A stretch of 64,000 nt of DNA from Acidovorax sp. NB1. GTDB taxonomy: Bacteria; Pseudomonadota; Gammaproteobacteria; Burkholderiales; Burkholderiaceae_C. Under the pieces are notes generated by a model. The model worked only from the letters and a program-made list of their open reading frames with translations. It was not told the origin of the DNA and made no database searches. A program made the position numbers and the translations under genes. Of this stretch, positions 1 to 6,977 are shown piece after piece; position 1 is the stretch's first letter, and every line of letters starts with the position of its first letter. The stretch covers positions 62,001-126,000 of the forward strand of contig NZ_BJHU01000009.1 in assembly GCF_005405905.1 (NCBI RefSeq). The letters run 5' to 3'.

Positions 1-181
1 GCCAATTGGCAATGCCCTGTGCAACCAGCGCCATGGCGGCCTTTGGCGAAGGCGGCAACTGCGGGCACCAGAAGGTGACAGCCGGGTGGTGCGCTGCCAC
101 ATGCGCCGCCATCTGGCGGGCTTTGGCCGACTGGGGCGAGGAGCGGAAGCCGTGCAGGTACAGAAGGTGGGTGGTGGTCAT
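1..181 (-). CDS. YqiA-type alpha/beta-hydrolase esterase, partial (C-terminus cut by window)
   Basis: The reverse strand encodes the first 60 residues of a protein starting MTTTHLLYLHGFRSSPQS and running off the left edge. The LYLHGFRSSPQSxKA opening, with the oxyanion-hole HGF, and the following CPQLPPSP segment are typical of the small YqiA/UPF0227 esterase family, which hydrolyses short acyl esters in the cytoplasm. The nucleophile and catalytic His lie outside the window, so activity cannot be judged. No clear ribosome binding site precedes the ATG. It is transcribed away from the kinase gene, so the 152 bp between them should hold two divergent promoters. Family assignment is from the N-terminus only. 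Confidence 0.7.
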   Translation of the reverse strand, partial: MTTTHLLYLHGFRSSPQSAKARQMAAHVAAHHPAVTFWCPQLPPSPKAAMALVAQGIANW

Positions 182-333
182 CGGCAGACAGACAGGCAAG
201 CAAGCAGGCAGGAAAAAATGCGGGGCAGGGGAATCACTGCTCCAGACAGGGCGGCGCAGGCATAAGATGGGAGGTATCAAATCGTAACCACGGGGCGCCA
301 TGCAGCGCGGCGCCTTGATTCGCTCCCTGCACC

Positions 334-2772
334 ATGCCCGATTTTGCCCCGCTCTCCACCACCCGACGTTGGGCGCTGGGATCAGGCGACAAGCCCCCCG
401 CGTCGCTGGGCCGGTTTGAGCTGAAAAAGCAGCTGGGCCGGGGTGCGCAGGCCACGGTGTGGCTGGCGGTGGACCCGCGCCTGCAGCGCGAGGTGGCCAT
501 CAAGCTCATGCGCCCCCTGCAGGACCAGGACCCGTCGGTGCTGGAGCAGTGGCTGCGCGAGGCGCGCCACGTGGGGCGCCTGGCCCACCCGTACATCGTG
601 CCCGTGTTCGAAGCCGACGTGCAGGGCCTGCAGCCCTACATCGTGTTTGAGTATGTGCCCGGCCGCACGCTGGCCGAACACCTGGCCCAGCAGGGGCGGT
701 GCACGCCGCACGATGCTGTGGCCCTGATGGTGGATGTGCTCGATGGCCTGCAGGCCGCGCACCAGGCGGGCATCGTGCACCGCGACCTCAAGCCCTCCAA
801 CGTCATGGTCGATGCCCAGCGGCACGCGCGGGTGATGGACTTTGGCATGGCCGCCCCGGTGCAGGCTGCGCCCGATGCACAACTGGCCAGCGGCACCCCG
901 GCCTATATGGCCCCGGAGGCCGCCGCAGGCGCAGCGCCCGCCCCGGCCATGGATGTGTACTCCGCCGCCCTGGTGCTGGTCGAACTGCTCTCGGGCAAGC
1001 CGTTGATCCACCAGAAAGACACCTGGCAGGCGCTGTACCGCCTGGCCAATGAGGACCTGGCCTTGCCCGATGACCTGGGGCCGGGCGTGGACGACGGCTT
1101 GCGCGCCATCCTGCAGCGCGGTATGGCGCGCGACCCTGGCCAGCGCTACATGTCGGCGGCGGAGTTCCGCGACGCGCTGCGCGCCTGGGCGGCCCCGGCC
1201 AGCGCCCCTACAGCGGCGAGCAATGCTACGCTGGATTTTTTGCTGCGGCGCATGCGGCACAAGAGCGACTTCCCGGCGCTGTCGGATTCGGTGGCCCGCA
1301 TCCAGCGCGTGGCAAACTCCGAAGACGACAGCATCAGCGACCTCACGCACGAGATCCTCAAGGACGTGGCGCTGACCAACAAGCTGCTGCGCCTGGTCAA
1401 CAGCGTGCATTACGCCCATGCCAGCCGGGGCACCATCAGCACCGTGTCGCGCGCAGTGAGCCTGGTGGGCTTCAATGCGGTGCGCAACATGGCGCTGAGC
1501 CTGGTGCTGCTGGACCACATGCAGGACAAACAGCACGCCAGCCAGATGCGCGAAGAGTTCCTGCGCGCCATGATGGCGGGCTCGGTCGCTGCCGAGCTGT
1601 GTGGTGCCAGCCAGGCGGCCGAAGAGGCCTTTATCGGCGCCATGTTCCAGAACCTGGGGCGCATGCTGTGCGAGTTTTATTTTCCTGAAGAAGCCCGCCA
1701 GGTGCGCAGCCTGGTGGCCTCAGGGCGCGTGGAGGGCGGCGAGGAGTCGGCCGCTGTGCAAGTGCTGGGGCTGGGGTTTGAGGACCTGGGCGTGGGCGTG
1801 GCCCGCGTCTGGGGCCTGCCCGAGAGCCTGCAGCGCTGCATGCGCAAACCGATGGGGTCGCCCATGCAGCGTGCGCCCGAGCAGGGCGTCGAGCGCATGC
1901 GCTGGGCGGCCATGGCCGCCAACGAGGTGGCCAGCACGTTGTTGTTTGGCGACCCCGCCCAGATGGAAGCCCAGCTGGGCCAGGTCGGCACCCGGTACGC
2001 CCGCACCCTGGCCTTGTCGGCCGAATCCATTGCCGAGGCCACCTTGCGTGCGCGCCACAAGCTGGTGGCGCTGGCCGAGGCGCTGGACCTGCGGGTGGCG
2101 CCTGACACCCCCGCAGCCCGGCTGCTGCGGCTACCGCAGCCTGCTGGCGCTCAAACAGTGACCGAGGACGCCCTGGGCTCCCACGAGCTGCGCCCCAGCG
2201 AAACCCCGCCCTTGCCGGCCGTGCTCGAATCGCAGGCGGGCGGTGCGGTGTCGGTGGCGCAGGTCAATGAAGTGCTGGCGGCCGGCATCCAGGACATCAC
2301 CAACGCCATGGTCGAGAGTTTTCAGCTCAACGACGTGCTGCGCATGATCCTGGAGACCATGTTCCGGGCGCTGGGCTTTCGGCGCATGGTGTTTTGCCTG
2401 CGCGATCCCAAGACGGAGGTGCTGACCGGCCGTTTTGGCCTGGGCGAGGGCAGTGAGGCCGCCGTGCGCGCCATGAAGGTGCCGCTCAAGGTGCAGGGCG
2501 ACCTGTTTGCCGCCGTCTGCCTGCGCGGCGCCGATACGCTGATCAACGACGCCACCGAACCCCGCATGCAGGCCCGCCTGCCGCAGTGGTACCGCACGGG
2601 GCTCAACGCCCCCTCGTTCCTGCTGCTGCCGCTGCAGATCAAGGGCCAGACGTTTGCCCTCATCTACGCCGACCAGTCGGTGGCAGGGGGCATCGTGGTG
2701 GACGACAAGGCCCTGGGCCTGCTGCGCACGCTGCGCAACCAGGCGGTGATGGCCTTCCGGCAGGCGGGGTGA
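334..2772 (+). CDS. Ser/Thr protein kinase fused to HDOD and GAF domains
   Basis: This 812-residue protein joins three modules. Residues about 28-285 are a Hanks-type kinase with a Gly-rich loop (GRGAQATVW), catalytic Lys57 in VAIKLM, HRDLKPSN (149-156), DFG (169-171) and APE (193-195), so it looks active. Residues about 300-510 match the HDOD domain, an HD-like fold without the metal-binding HD pair (GAMFQNLGRM where HD enzymes have HD). Residues about 640-812 resemble a GAF sensor domain. No membrane segment is visible, so it should be cytosolic. HDOD proteins are usually signalling outputs. Here the kinase could phosphorylate the HDOD part or a separate partner, with GAF as input. It lies 50 bp upstream of rodA on the same strand. 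Substrate and ligand are unknown. Confidence 0.85.
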   Translation: MPDFAPLSTTRRWALGSGDKPPASLGRFELKKQLGRGAQATVWLAVDPRLQREVAIKLMRPLQDQDPSVLEQWLREARHVGRLAHPYIVPVFEADVQGLQPYIVFEYVPGRTLAEHLAQQGRCTPHDAVALMVDVLDGLQAAHQAGIVHRDLKPSNVMVDAQRHARVMDFGMAAPVQAAPDAQLASGTPAYMAPEAAAGAAPAPAMDVYSAALVLVELLSGKPLIHQKDTWQALYRLANEDLALPDDLGPGVDDGLRAILQRGMARDPGQRYMSAAEFRDALRAWAAPASAPTAASNATLDFLLRRMRHKSDFPALSDSVARIQRVANSEDDSISDLTHEILKDVALTNKLLRLVNSVHYAHASRGTISTVSRAVSLVGFNAVRNMALSLVLLDHMQDKQHASQMREEFLRAMMAGSVAAELCGASQAAEEAFIGAMFQNLGRMLCEFYFPEEARQVRSLVASGRVEGGEESAAVQVLGLGFEDLGVGVARVWGLPESLQRCMRKPMGSPMQRAPEQGVERMRWAAMAANEVASTLLFGDPAQMEAQLGQVGTRYARTLALSAESIAEATLRARHKLVALAEALDLRVAPDTPAARLLRLPQPAGAQTVTEDALGSHELRPSETPPLPAVLESQAGGAVSVAQVNEVLAAGIQDITNAMVESFQLNDVLRMILETMFRALGFRRMVFCLRDPKTEVLTGRFGLGEGSEAAVRAMKVPLKVQGDLFAAVCLRGADTLINDATEPRMQARLPQWYRTGLNAPSFLLLPLQIKGQTFALIYADQSVAGGIVVDDKALGLLRTLRNQAVMAFRQAG

Positions 2773-2822
2773 CGGCGCAGGGGGCTTGTTCCACCTGGCT
2801 CCGGCCATCCGATAATCGGGGG

Positions 2823-3995
2823 ATGGCCGTCGTATTTGAAAAGCCCACGCTCTCCCAGCGCCTTGTTCCCCTGTTCCGTGGGTTCGACCTTCCCCTCATT
2901 GTGGTGGTGACCCTGCTGACCTGCGCGGGCCTGACGGCCATGTACTCGTCCGGTTTCGACCATGGCACCCGTTTTGCCGACCATGGGCGCAACATGCTGA
3001 TCGCGGGTGCTATTCTTTTTGTAGTGTCTCAGGTGCCACCGCAAAAGATCATGGCCTGCGCCGTGCCGCTGTACGTGGCGGGTGTGGCGCTGCTGATGGC
3101 CGTGGCGCTGTTCGGCATCACCAAGAAGGGTGCCACACGCTGGATCAATCTGGGCATCGTCATCCAGCCCAGCGAAATCCTCAAGATTGCCATGCCCCTG
3201 ATGCTGGCCTGGTGGTTCCAGAAACGCGAAGGCGCACTGCGCCCGCTGGATTTTGTGGCCGCGGGCGCACTGCTGGCCGTGCCGGTGGGCCTGATCATGA
3301 AGCAGCCTGATCTGGGGACCTCGCTGCTGGTGCTGGCGGCGGGCCTGTCGGTGATTTTCTTTGCCGGTCTGTCCTGGAAGCTGGTGCTGCCGCCGGTGGT
3401 GATTGGCGGCGTGGGCATCTTCACCCTGGTACTGCTGGGCGACCAGCTTTGTGCCGAGGGCGTGCGCTGGGTGCTGCTGCACGACTACCAGCAGCAGCGC
3501 GTCTGCACCCTGCTGGACCCCACCCGCGACCCGCTGGGCAAGGGCTTCCACATCATTCAGGGCATGATCGCCATCGGCTCCGGGGGCATGTGGGGCAAGG
3601 GCTTCATGGCCGGCACACAGACCCACCTGGAATTCATCCCCGAGCGCACTACCGACTTCATCTTCGCCGCTTTTTCAGAAGAGTTCGGCCTCGCTGGCAA
3701 CCTGTTCCTGATCGTCTGTTTCCTGTTGCTGGTCTGGCGCGGCCTGGCGATTGCTGTGGGCGCCACCAGCCTGTTCGGGCGCCTGATGGCGGGGGCCGTG
3801 TCGATGATCTTCTTCACCTATGCCTTCGTGAACATGGGCATGGTCAGCGGCATCCTGCCCGTGGTGGGCGTGCCGCTGCCCTTCATCAGCTATGGCGGCA
3901 CGGCCATGGTCACGCTGGGGCTGGCGTTGGGCATTCTGATGTCGGTGGCGCGAGCGCAGAAGCAGGACACCAAAGATCCCCGGGCGGCGCTTTAG
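2823..3995 (+). CDS. rodA: RodA, SEDS peptidoglycan glycosyltransferase of the elongasome
   Basis: RodA polymerises lipid II into glycan strands during lateral wall growth, paired with PBP2 in the inner membrane. The 390-residue product has about ten hydrophobic segments and SEDS hallmarks: QPSEILKIAMPL (115-126), QPDLGTSLL (161-169) and FIPERTTDFIF (271-281), where Asp278 matches the catalytic Asp of RodA. Length is near the usual 370-400. I chose the ATG at 2823 because the protein begins in the usual way there. No Shine-Dalgarno precedes it; instead a GATAAT hexamer ends six bases before the ATG, which suggests leaderless or very short-leader transcription. The usual neighbours mreBCD and mrdA are not in the window. 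Confidence 0.95.
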   Translation: MAVVFEKPTLSQRLVPLFRGFDLPLIVVVTLLTCAGLTAMYSSGFDHGTRFADHGRNMLIAGAILFVVSQVPPQKIMACAVPLYVAGVALLMAVALFGITKKGATRWINLGIVIQPSEILKIAMPLMLAWWFQKREGALRPLDFVAAGALLAVPVGLIMKQPDLGTSLLVLAAGLSVIFFAGLSWKLVLPPVVIGGVGIFTLVLLGDQLCAEGVRWVLLHDYQQQRVCTLLDPTRDPLGKGFHIIQGMIAIGSGGMWGKGFMAGTQTHLEFIPERTTDFIFAAFSEEFGLAGNLFLIVCFLLLVWRGLAIAVGATSLFGRLMAGAVSMIFFTYAFVNMGMVSGILPVVGVPLPFISYGGTAMVTLGLALGILMSVARAQKQDTKDPRAAL

Positions 3996-4138
3996 GGGCT
4001 GATTTCCATCCCCAGCAGGTCCGCAGGCGCGCTCATGGCCGGGTCTTGCGCAGGGGTTTGTGCGGCGTTGCGTGCGCCATGCCTTCCGGTTACAAAGCGG
4101 CTGCCAACCGTGTTTTGGCAACCTCTGGAGGTACTCCC

Positions 4139-4480
4139 ATGGCGTCGAAGTTCGAGCTGAAGAAGTCCAAGAACGACAAGTTTGTGTTCAACCTTCTGGC
4201 GGGCAACGGGCAGGTCATCCTGACCAGCGAGATGTACGACTCCAAGGCCAGCGCGCTCAACGGTATCGAGTCCGTCAAGAAGAATGCGCCCAACGATGGC
4301 CGGTATGGACGGCTCTGTGCGAAGGACGGCTCCCCCTACTTCACGCTCAAGGCGGCCAACGGCCAGGTGATCGGCCAAAGCCAGATGTACTCCGGCGAAA
4401 AGGCGCGCGATGCGGGCATCGAGTCCGTCCAGCAGAACGCACCTGGCGCGCCAACCAGCGACCTGACTGCGGCGGACTGA
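4139..4480 (+). CDS. YegP-like DUF1508 protein with two tandem repeats
   Basis: A 113-residue protein made of two copies of the roughly 48-residue DUF1508 repeat. Copy one runs from FELKKSKNDKFVFNLLAGNGQ and copy two from PYFTLKAANGQVIGQSQMY. Each contains NGQvI..S.mY and a GIESV(K/Q)xNAP ending, the pattern of E. coli YegP and its homologues. The family is small, cytosolic and of uncertain function, often linked to stress. The start is firm: GGAGGT at 4127-4132 sits six bases before the ATG. It stands alone between rodA and tldD, with about 140 bp of upstream sequence in which I see no other gene. Confidence 0.9.
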   Translation: MASKFELKKSKNDKFVFNLLAGNGQVILTSEMYDSKASALNGIESVKKNAPNDGRYGRLCAKDGSPYFTLKAANGQVIGQSQMYSGEKARDAGIESVQQNAPGAPTSDLTAAD

Positions 4481-4562
4481 CGGGAGGGAGCCCCCAGGGG
4501 CTCCCGCTGCCGCCCGTGCCCCTGCGCCCCTACGGGCATGGCCGGGCGCCTAAAATGCCCCG

Positions 4563-6047
4563 ATGACTTTCCGCACCCCCACTGCCGCCCCCCAGCGCGC
4601 GGCGACCAGCCAGCGCATCGATGTTGCCCGTGAACTGCTGCTGACTCCCTTCGGCCTCGACGAAAGCCACCTGGCCCGTGCCTTGTCCGAGATCCGTGCC
4701 CACCAGGTGGACGATGCCGACCTGTACTTCCAGTACACGCGCAGTGAGGGCTGGAGCCTGGAGGAGGGCATTGTCAAGACGGGCTCCTTCAGCATCGACC
4801 AGGGCGTGGGTGTGCGTGCCGTGAGCGGCGAGAAGACGGCCTTTGCGTACTCCGACGACATCTCAGAGGCATCGCTGCTGGATGCGGCCCGCACTGTGCG
4901 GTCTATTTCGGCCTCTGCGCGCGCTGGTAAAGAAAAGATTGCTCCTAAAAAAATAGCGTCGAGCCGCAGCCTGTACCCGGGTGTGGACCCGATCGCTTCC
5001 CTCGACAGCACGGCCAAGGTCGCGCTGCTGGAGCGGCTGGAACAGCGCGCCCGCGCCAAGGACCCGCGCGTGGCCCAGGTCATGGCGGGGCTGGCCAGCG
5101 AATATGACGTGGTGCTGGTGGCGCGTGCCGATGGCACCTTGGCCGCCGATGTGCGCCCGCTGGTGCGCCTGTCGGTCACGGTGATCGCCGAGCAGAACGG
5201 CCGCCGCGAAATGGGCTCGGCCGGTGGTGGCGGGCGTTTTGGCCTCGCGTATTTCGACGACGAGCAAATGGGCAAGTACGTGGACGAGGCTGTGAACGCG
5301 GCCCTGGTCAACCTCGAATCGCGCCCTGCACCGGCGGGTGAGATGACGGTGGTGCTGGGTTCGGGCTGGCCCGGCATCCTGCTGCACGAAGCAGTGGGTC
5401 ATGGCCTGGAAGGCGATTTCAACCGCAAAGGCTCCAGCGCCTTCAGCGGCCGCATTGGCCAGCGGGTTGCAGCCAAGGGCGTGACCGTGCTGGACGACGG
5501 CACCATTGCCGACCGCCGGGGCTCGCTCAACGTGGACGACGAGGGCCATGCGACCCAGCGCAACGTGCTGATCGAGGACGGCATCCTGAAAGGCTACATC
5601 CAGGACAGCCTCAACGCGCGCCTGATGGGCGTGGCGCCCACCGGCAACGGCCGTCGCGAGAGCTACGCCCACATCCCCATGCCACGCATGACCAACACCT
5701 ACATGCTGGGCGGCGACAAGGACCCGCAGGAAATCATCGCCAGCATCAAGAAGGGCCTGTACGCCAGCAACTTCGGAGGTGGCCAAGTAGACATTACCTC
5801 GGGCAAGTTCGTGTTCTCGGCCAGCGAGGCCTACTGGGTCGAAAACGGCAAGATCCAGTACCCCGTCAAGGGCGCCACCATCGTCGGAAGTGGCCCCGAG
5901 TCGCTCAAGAAGGTCACCATGATCGGCAACGACATGCGCCTGGACAGCGGCGTGGGCACCTGTGGCAAGGAAGGCCAGAGCGTGCCCGTGGGCGTGGGCC
6001 AGCCCACGCTGCGCATCGAGGGGTTGACGGTGGGTGGGACTGCCTGA
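4563..6047 (+). CDS. tldD: TldD, metalloprotease subunit of the TldD/TldE complex
   Basis: TldD pairs with TldE (PmbA) to form a cytosolic zinc protease that degrades unfolded peptides and matures some peptide antibiotics. The 494-residue product carries the diagnostic HEAVGH at 275-280, followed by GLEGDFN, and the C-terminal GGGQVDITSG and GPES blocks. tldE is not in the window. A TAAAAT hexamer ends six bases before the ATG at 4563 and no Shine-Dalgarno is visible, so the message may be leaderless. Residues about 116-132 (SASARAGKEKIAPKKI) are encoded by a 48-bp repeat element found elsewhere in the window; it brings AAA/ATA codons unlike the surrounding GC-rich sequence. The reading frame is preserved because 48 is a multiple of three. 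Confidence 0.95.
   Translation: MTFRTPTAAPQRAATSQRIDVARELLLTPFGLDESHLARALSEIRAHQVDDADLYFQYTRSEGWSLEEGIVKTGSFSIDQGVGVRAVSGEKTAFAYSDDISEASLLDAARTVRSISASARAGKEKIAPKKIASSRSLYPGVDPIASLDSTAKVALLERLEQRARAKDPRVAQVMAGLASEYDVVLVARADGTLAADVRPLVRLSVTVIAEQNGRREMGSAGGGGRFGLAYFDDEQMGKYVDEAVNAALVNLESRPAPAGEMTVVLGSGWPGILLHEAVGHGLEGDFNRKGSSAFSGRIGQRVAAKGVTVLDDGTIADRRGSLNVDDEGHATQRNVLIEDGILKGYIQDSLNARLMGVAPTGNGRRESYAHIPMPRMTNTYMLGGDKDPQEIIASIKKGLYASNFGGGQVDITSGKFVFSASEAYWVENGKIQYPVKGATIVGSGPESLKKVTMIGNDMRLDSGVGTCGKEGQSVPVGVGQPTLRIEGLTVGGTA
4910..4957 (+). repeat. 48-bp dispersed element, copy inside tldD
   Basis: The 14-base head GGCCTCTGCGCGCG, a 17-base middle starting CTGGTAAA, and the 17-base tail GCTCCTAAAAAAATAGC match the copy at 30224-30271 in order and length, with an identical head and seven of eight bases of the next block. 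Here it lies in coding sequence and is translated without a frameshift. The AT-rich tail stands out in this GC-rich gene. Confidence 0.75.
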
Positions 6048-6152
6048 TTCTGGCCCTGAGGGCGCCCATGTGTTGCGCGCTCCCACCATCCTTGCCCTGC
6101 TGTGCATGCCCAGCGCTGCGCCGGCCCGCAGGCAGCGCAAAATGCAATCACC

Positions 6153-6689
6153 ATGCCTGCCACGCGTCCCAGCCAACTGCTGACACTCCAGTCGTTTGGG
6201 GACATCAGCCGTTTTCTGCGGGAGGGCGTGGCCGACGAGGACTCACGCCAGCTGCGTGACAGCCTGGGGGCGTTGTCCATGCAGATCGACGAGGCGGTCC
6301 GCGCGCGCCGCACCAGCACCGACACGGCGGAGATCACGCGGCGTGTTGTCACCTTGTCGCACTGTGCGCGCGAGCACCAGCTGTTTCTGACCGGTCTGGG
6401 GTCTGCCTGGCATGCGCTGTATGAATTTGGCGCTTACCAGCGCGCATTGCGGGACTTGCGCAACGCCATTGCCGACTGGCAACAGATGCTGGAACGCCGC
6501 AGCACCCGCGAGAGCGCGAGTTTTGATCACTTTGAACTCCTGGCCTGGCGCACGCTGGGAGAAGCGCTCCTGCTGGTCGATATGTACGAACACCAGAGCG
6601 ATCCCCCAAGCGACCTGCAGGATGCACCGCCGCGCAAGTTGTCAGCGCTGCAGCGTGCGCGCGTCTGGCTGAACGGCCTTTGGCGCTGA
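6153..6689 (+). CDS. Conserved-looking protein of unknown function
   Basis: I do not recognise this 178-residue protein. It starts MPATRPSQLLTLQSFGDI and is rich in Leu, Arg and Glu, with predicted helical stretches and no signal peptide or membrane segment. Codon use and GC content match its neighbours, and the frame is open over the whole length, so it is probably a real gene. I took the ATG at 6153 rather than the ATG at 6102 because the upstream residues are Cys/Ala-rich and look non-coding. It follows tldD by about 105 bp on the same strand and precedes the aroG leader region. No function can be assigned. Confidence 0.6.
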   Translation: MPATRPSQLLTLQSFGDISRFLREGVADEDSRQLRDSLGALSMQIDEAVRARRTSTDTAEITRRVVTLSHCAREHQLFLTGLGSAWHALYEFGAYQRALRDLRNAIADWQQMLERRSTRESASFDHFELLAWRTLGEALLLVDMYEHQSDPPSDLQDAPPRKLSALQRARVWLNGLWR

Positions 6690-6790
6690 ACCAGGTCTTG
6701 AGCCTCGGGCCCGAATTGGCGCTGTTTGTCGTGCAATCGCAACAGTCTAGGGTTGCTGCACTGCCGCACACCTGTGCTACATTGGCTGCC

Positions 6791-6847
6791 ATGCAAGTTC
6801 GCAGCGCGTTTTATTTTTGGTTTTTTATCTCGGTCCCCGGCGGATGA
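6791..6847 (+). CDS. Aromatic leader peptide of the aroG attenuator
   Basis: A short frame encodes MQVRSAFYFWFFISVPGG and a TGA stop. Residues 7-12 are Phe-Tyr-Phe-Trp-Phe-Phe, so six consecutive codons (6809-6826) read the three aromatic amino acids. This is the hallmark of an attenuation leader peptide; compare enteric PheL. The stop codon lies just after one arm of a predicted antiterminator and 37 bases before a terminator. No good Shine-Dalgarno is seen. An extended -10-like TGCTACATT (6775-6783) ends seven bases before the ATG, so the leader may be translated from a leaderless or near-leaderless transcript. It lies in a different frame from aroG. Confidence 0.8.
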   Translation: MQVRSAFYFWFFISVPGG

Positions 6848-6922
6848 GAGGAAAACGCGCAAGCACACACAACCTCCCCATACCAACCGCCGACGCTGCA
6901 AAGCCCGGCGGTTTTTGTTTTT
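6835..6922 (+). promoter_or_regulatory. Transcription attenuator controlling aroG
   Basis: Two mutually exclusive hairpins can be drawn. CGGCGG at 6838-6843, at the end of the leader frame, is identical to the 3' arm of the terminator (6906-6911). It can therefore pair with CCGCCG at 6887-6892 and block the terminator; GAGG 6848-6851 with CCTC 6873-6876 can extend this antiterminator. A ribosome stalled at the Phe/Tyr/Trp codons leaves 6838-6843 free and favours read-through. A ribosome reaching the stop at 6845 covers it and favours termination. The logic follows classic aromatic and His/Leu/Thr attenuators. The effect on aroG is inferred. Confidence 0.75.
6885..6922 (+). terminator. Rho-independent attenuator terminator upstream of aroG
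   Basis: AACCGCCG (6885-6892) pairs with CGGCGGTT (6906-6913) as an eight-base-pair stem, with a small inner GC pairing in the loop. It is followed by TTTTTGTTTTT. It stands 55 bases before the aroG start, so it only makes sense as a conditional terminator. Confidence 0.85.
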
Positions 6923-6977
6923 CTGCCCTCCCGTTTTTCTTCATTCACCACAACTTTCACTCCACGAGGAAGCAACC

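Noticed and set aside
3009..3026. GCTATTCTTTTTGTAGTG in rodA as another copy of the dispersed element
   Set aside because: It resembles the 17-base tail, but neither flank shows the 14-base head at the expected distance, and it encodes a normal hydrophobic RodA stretch.
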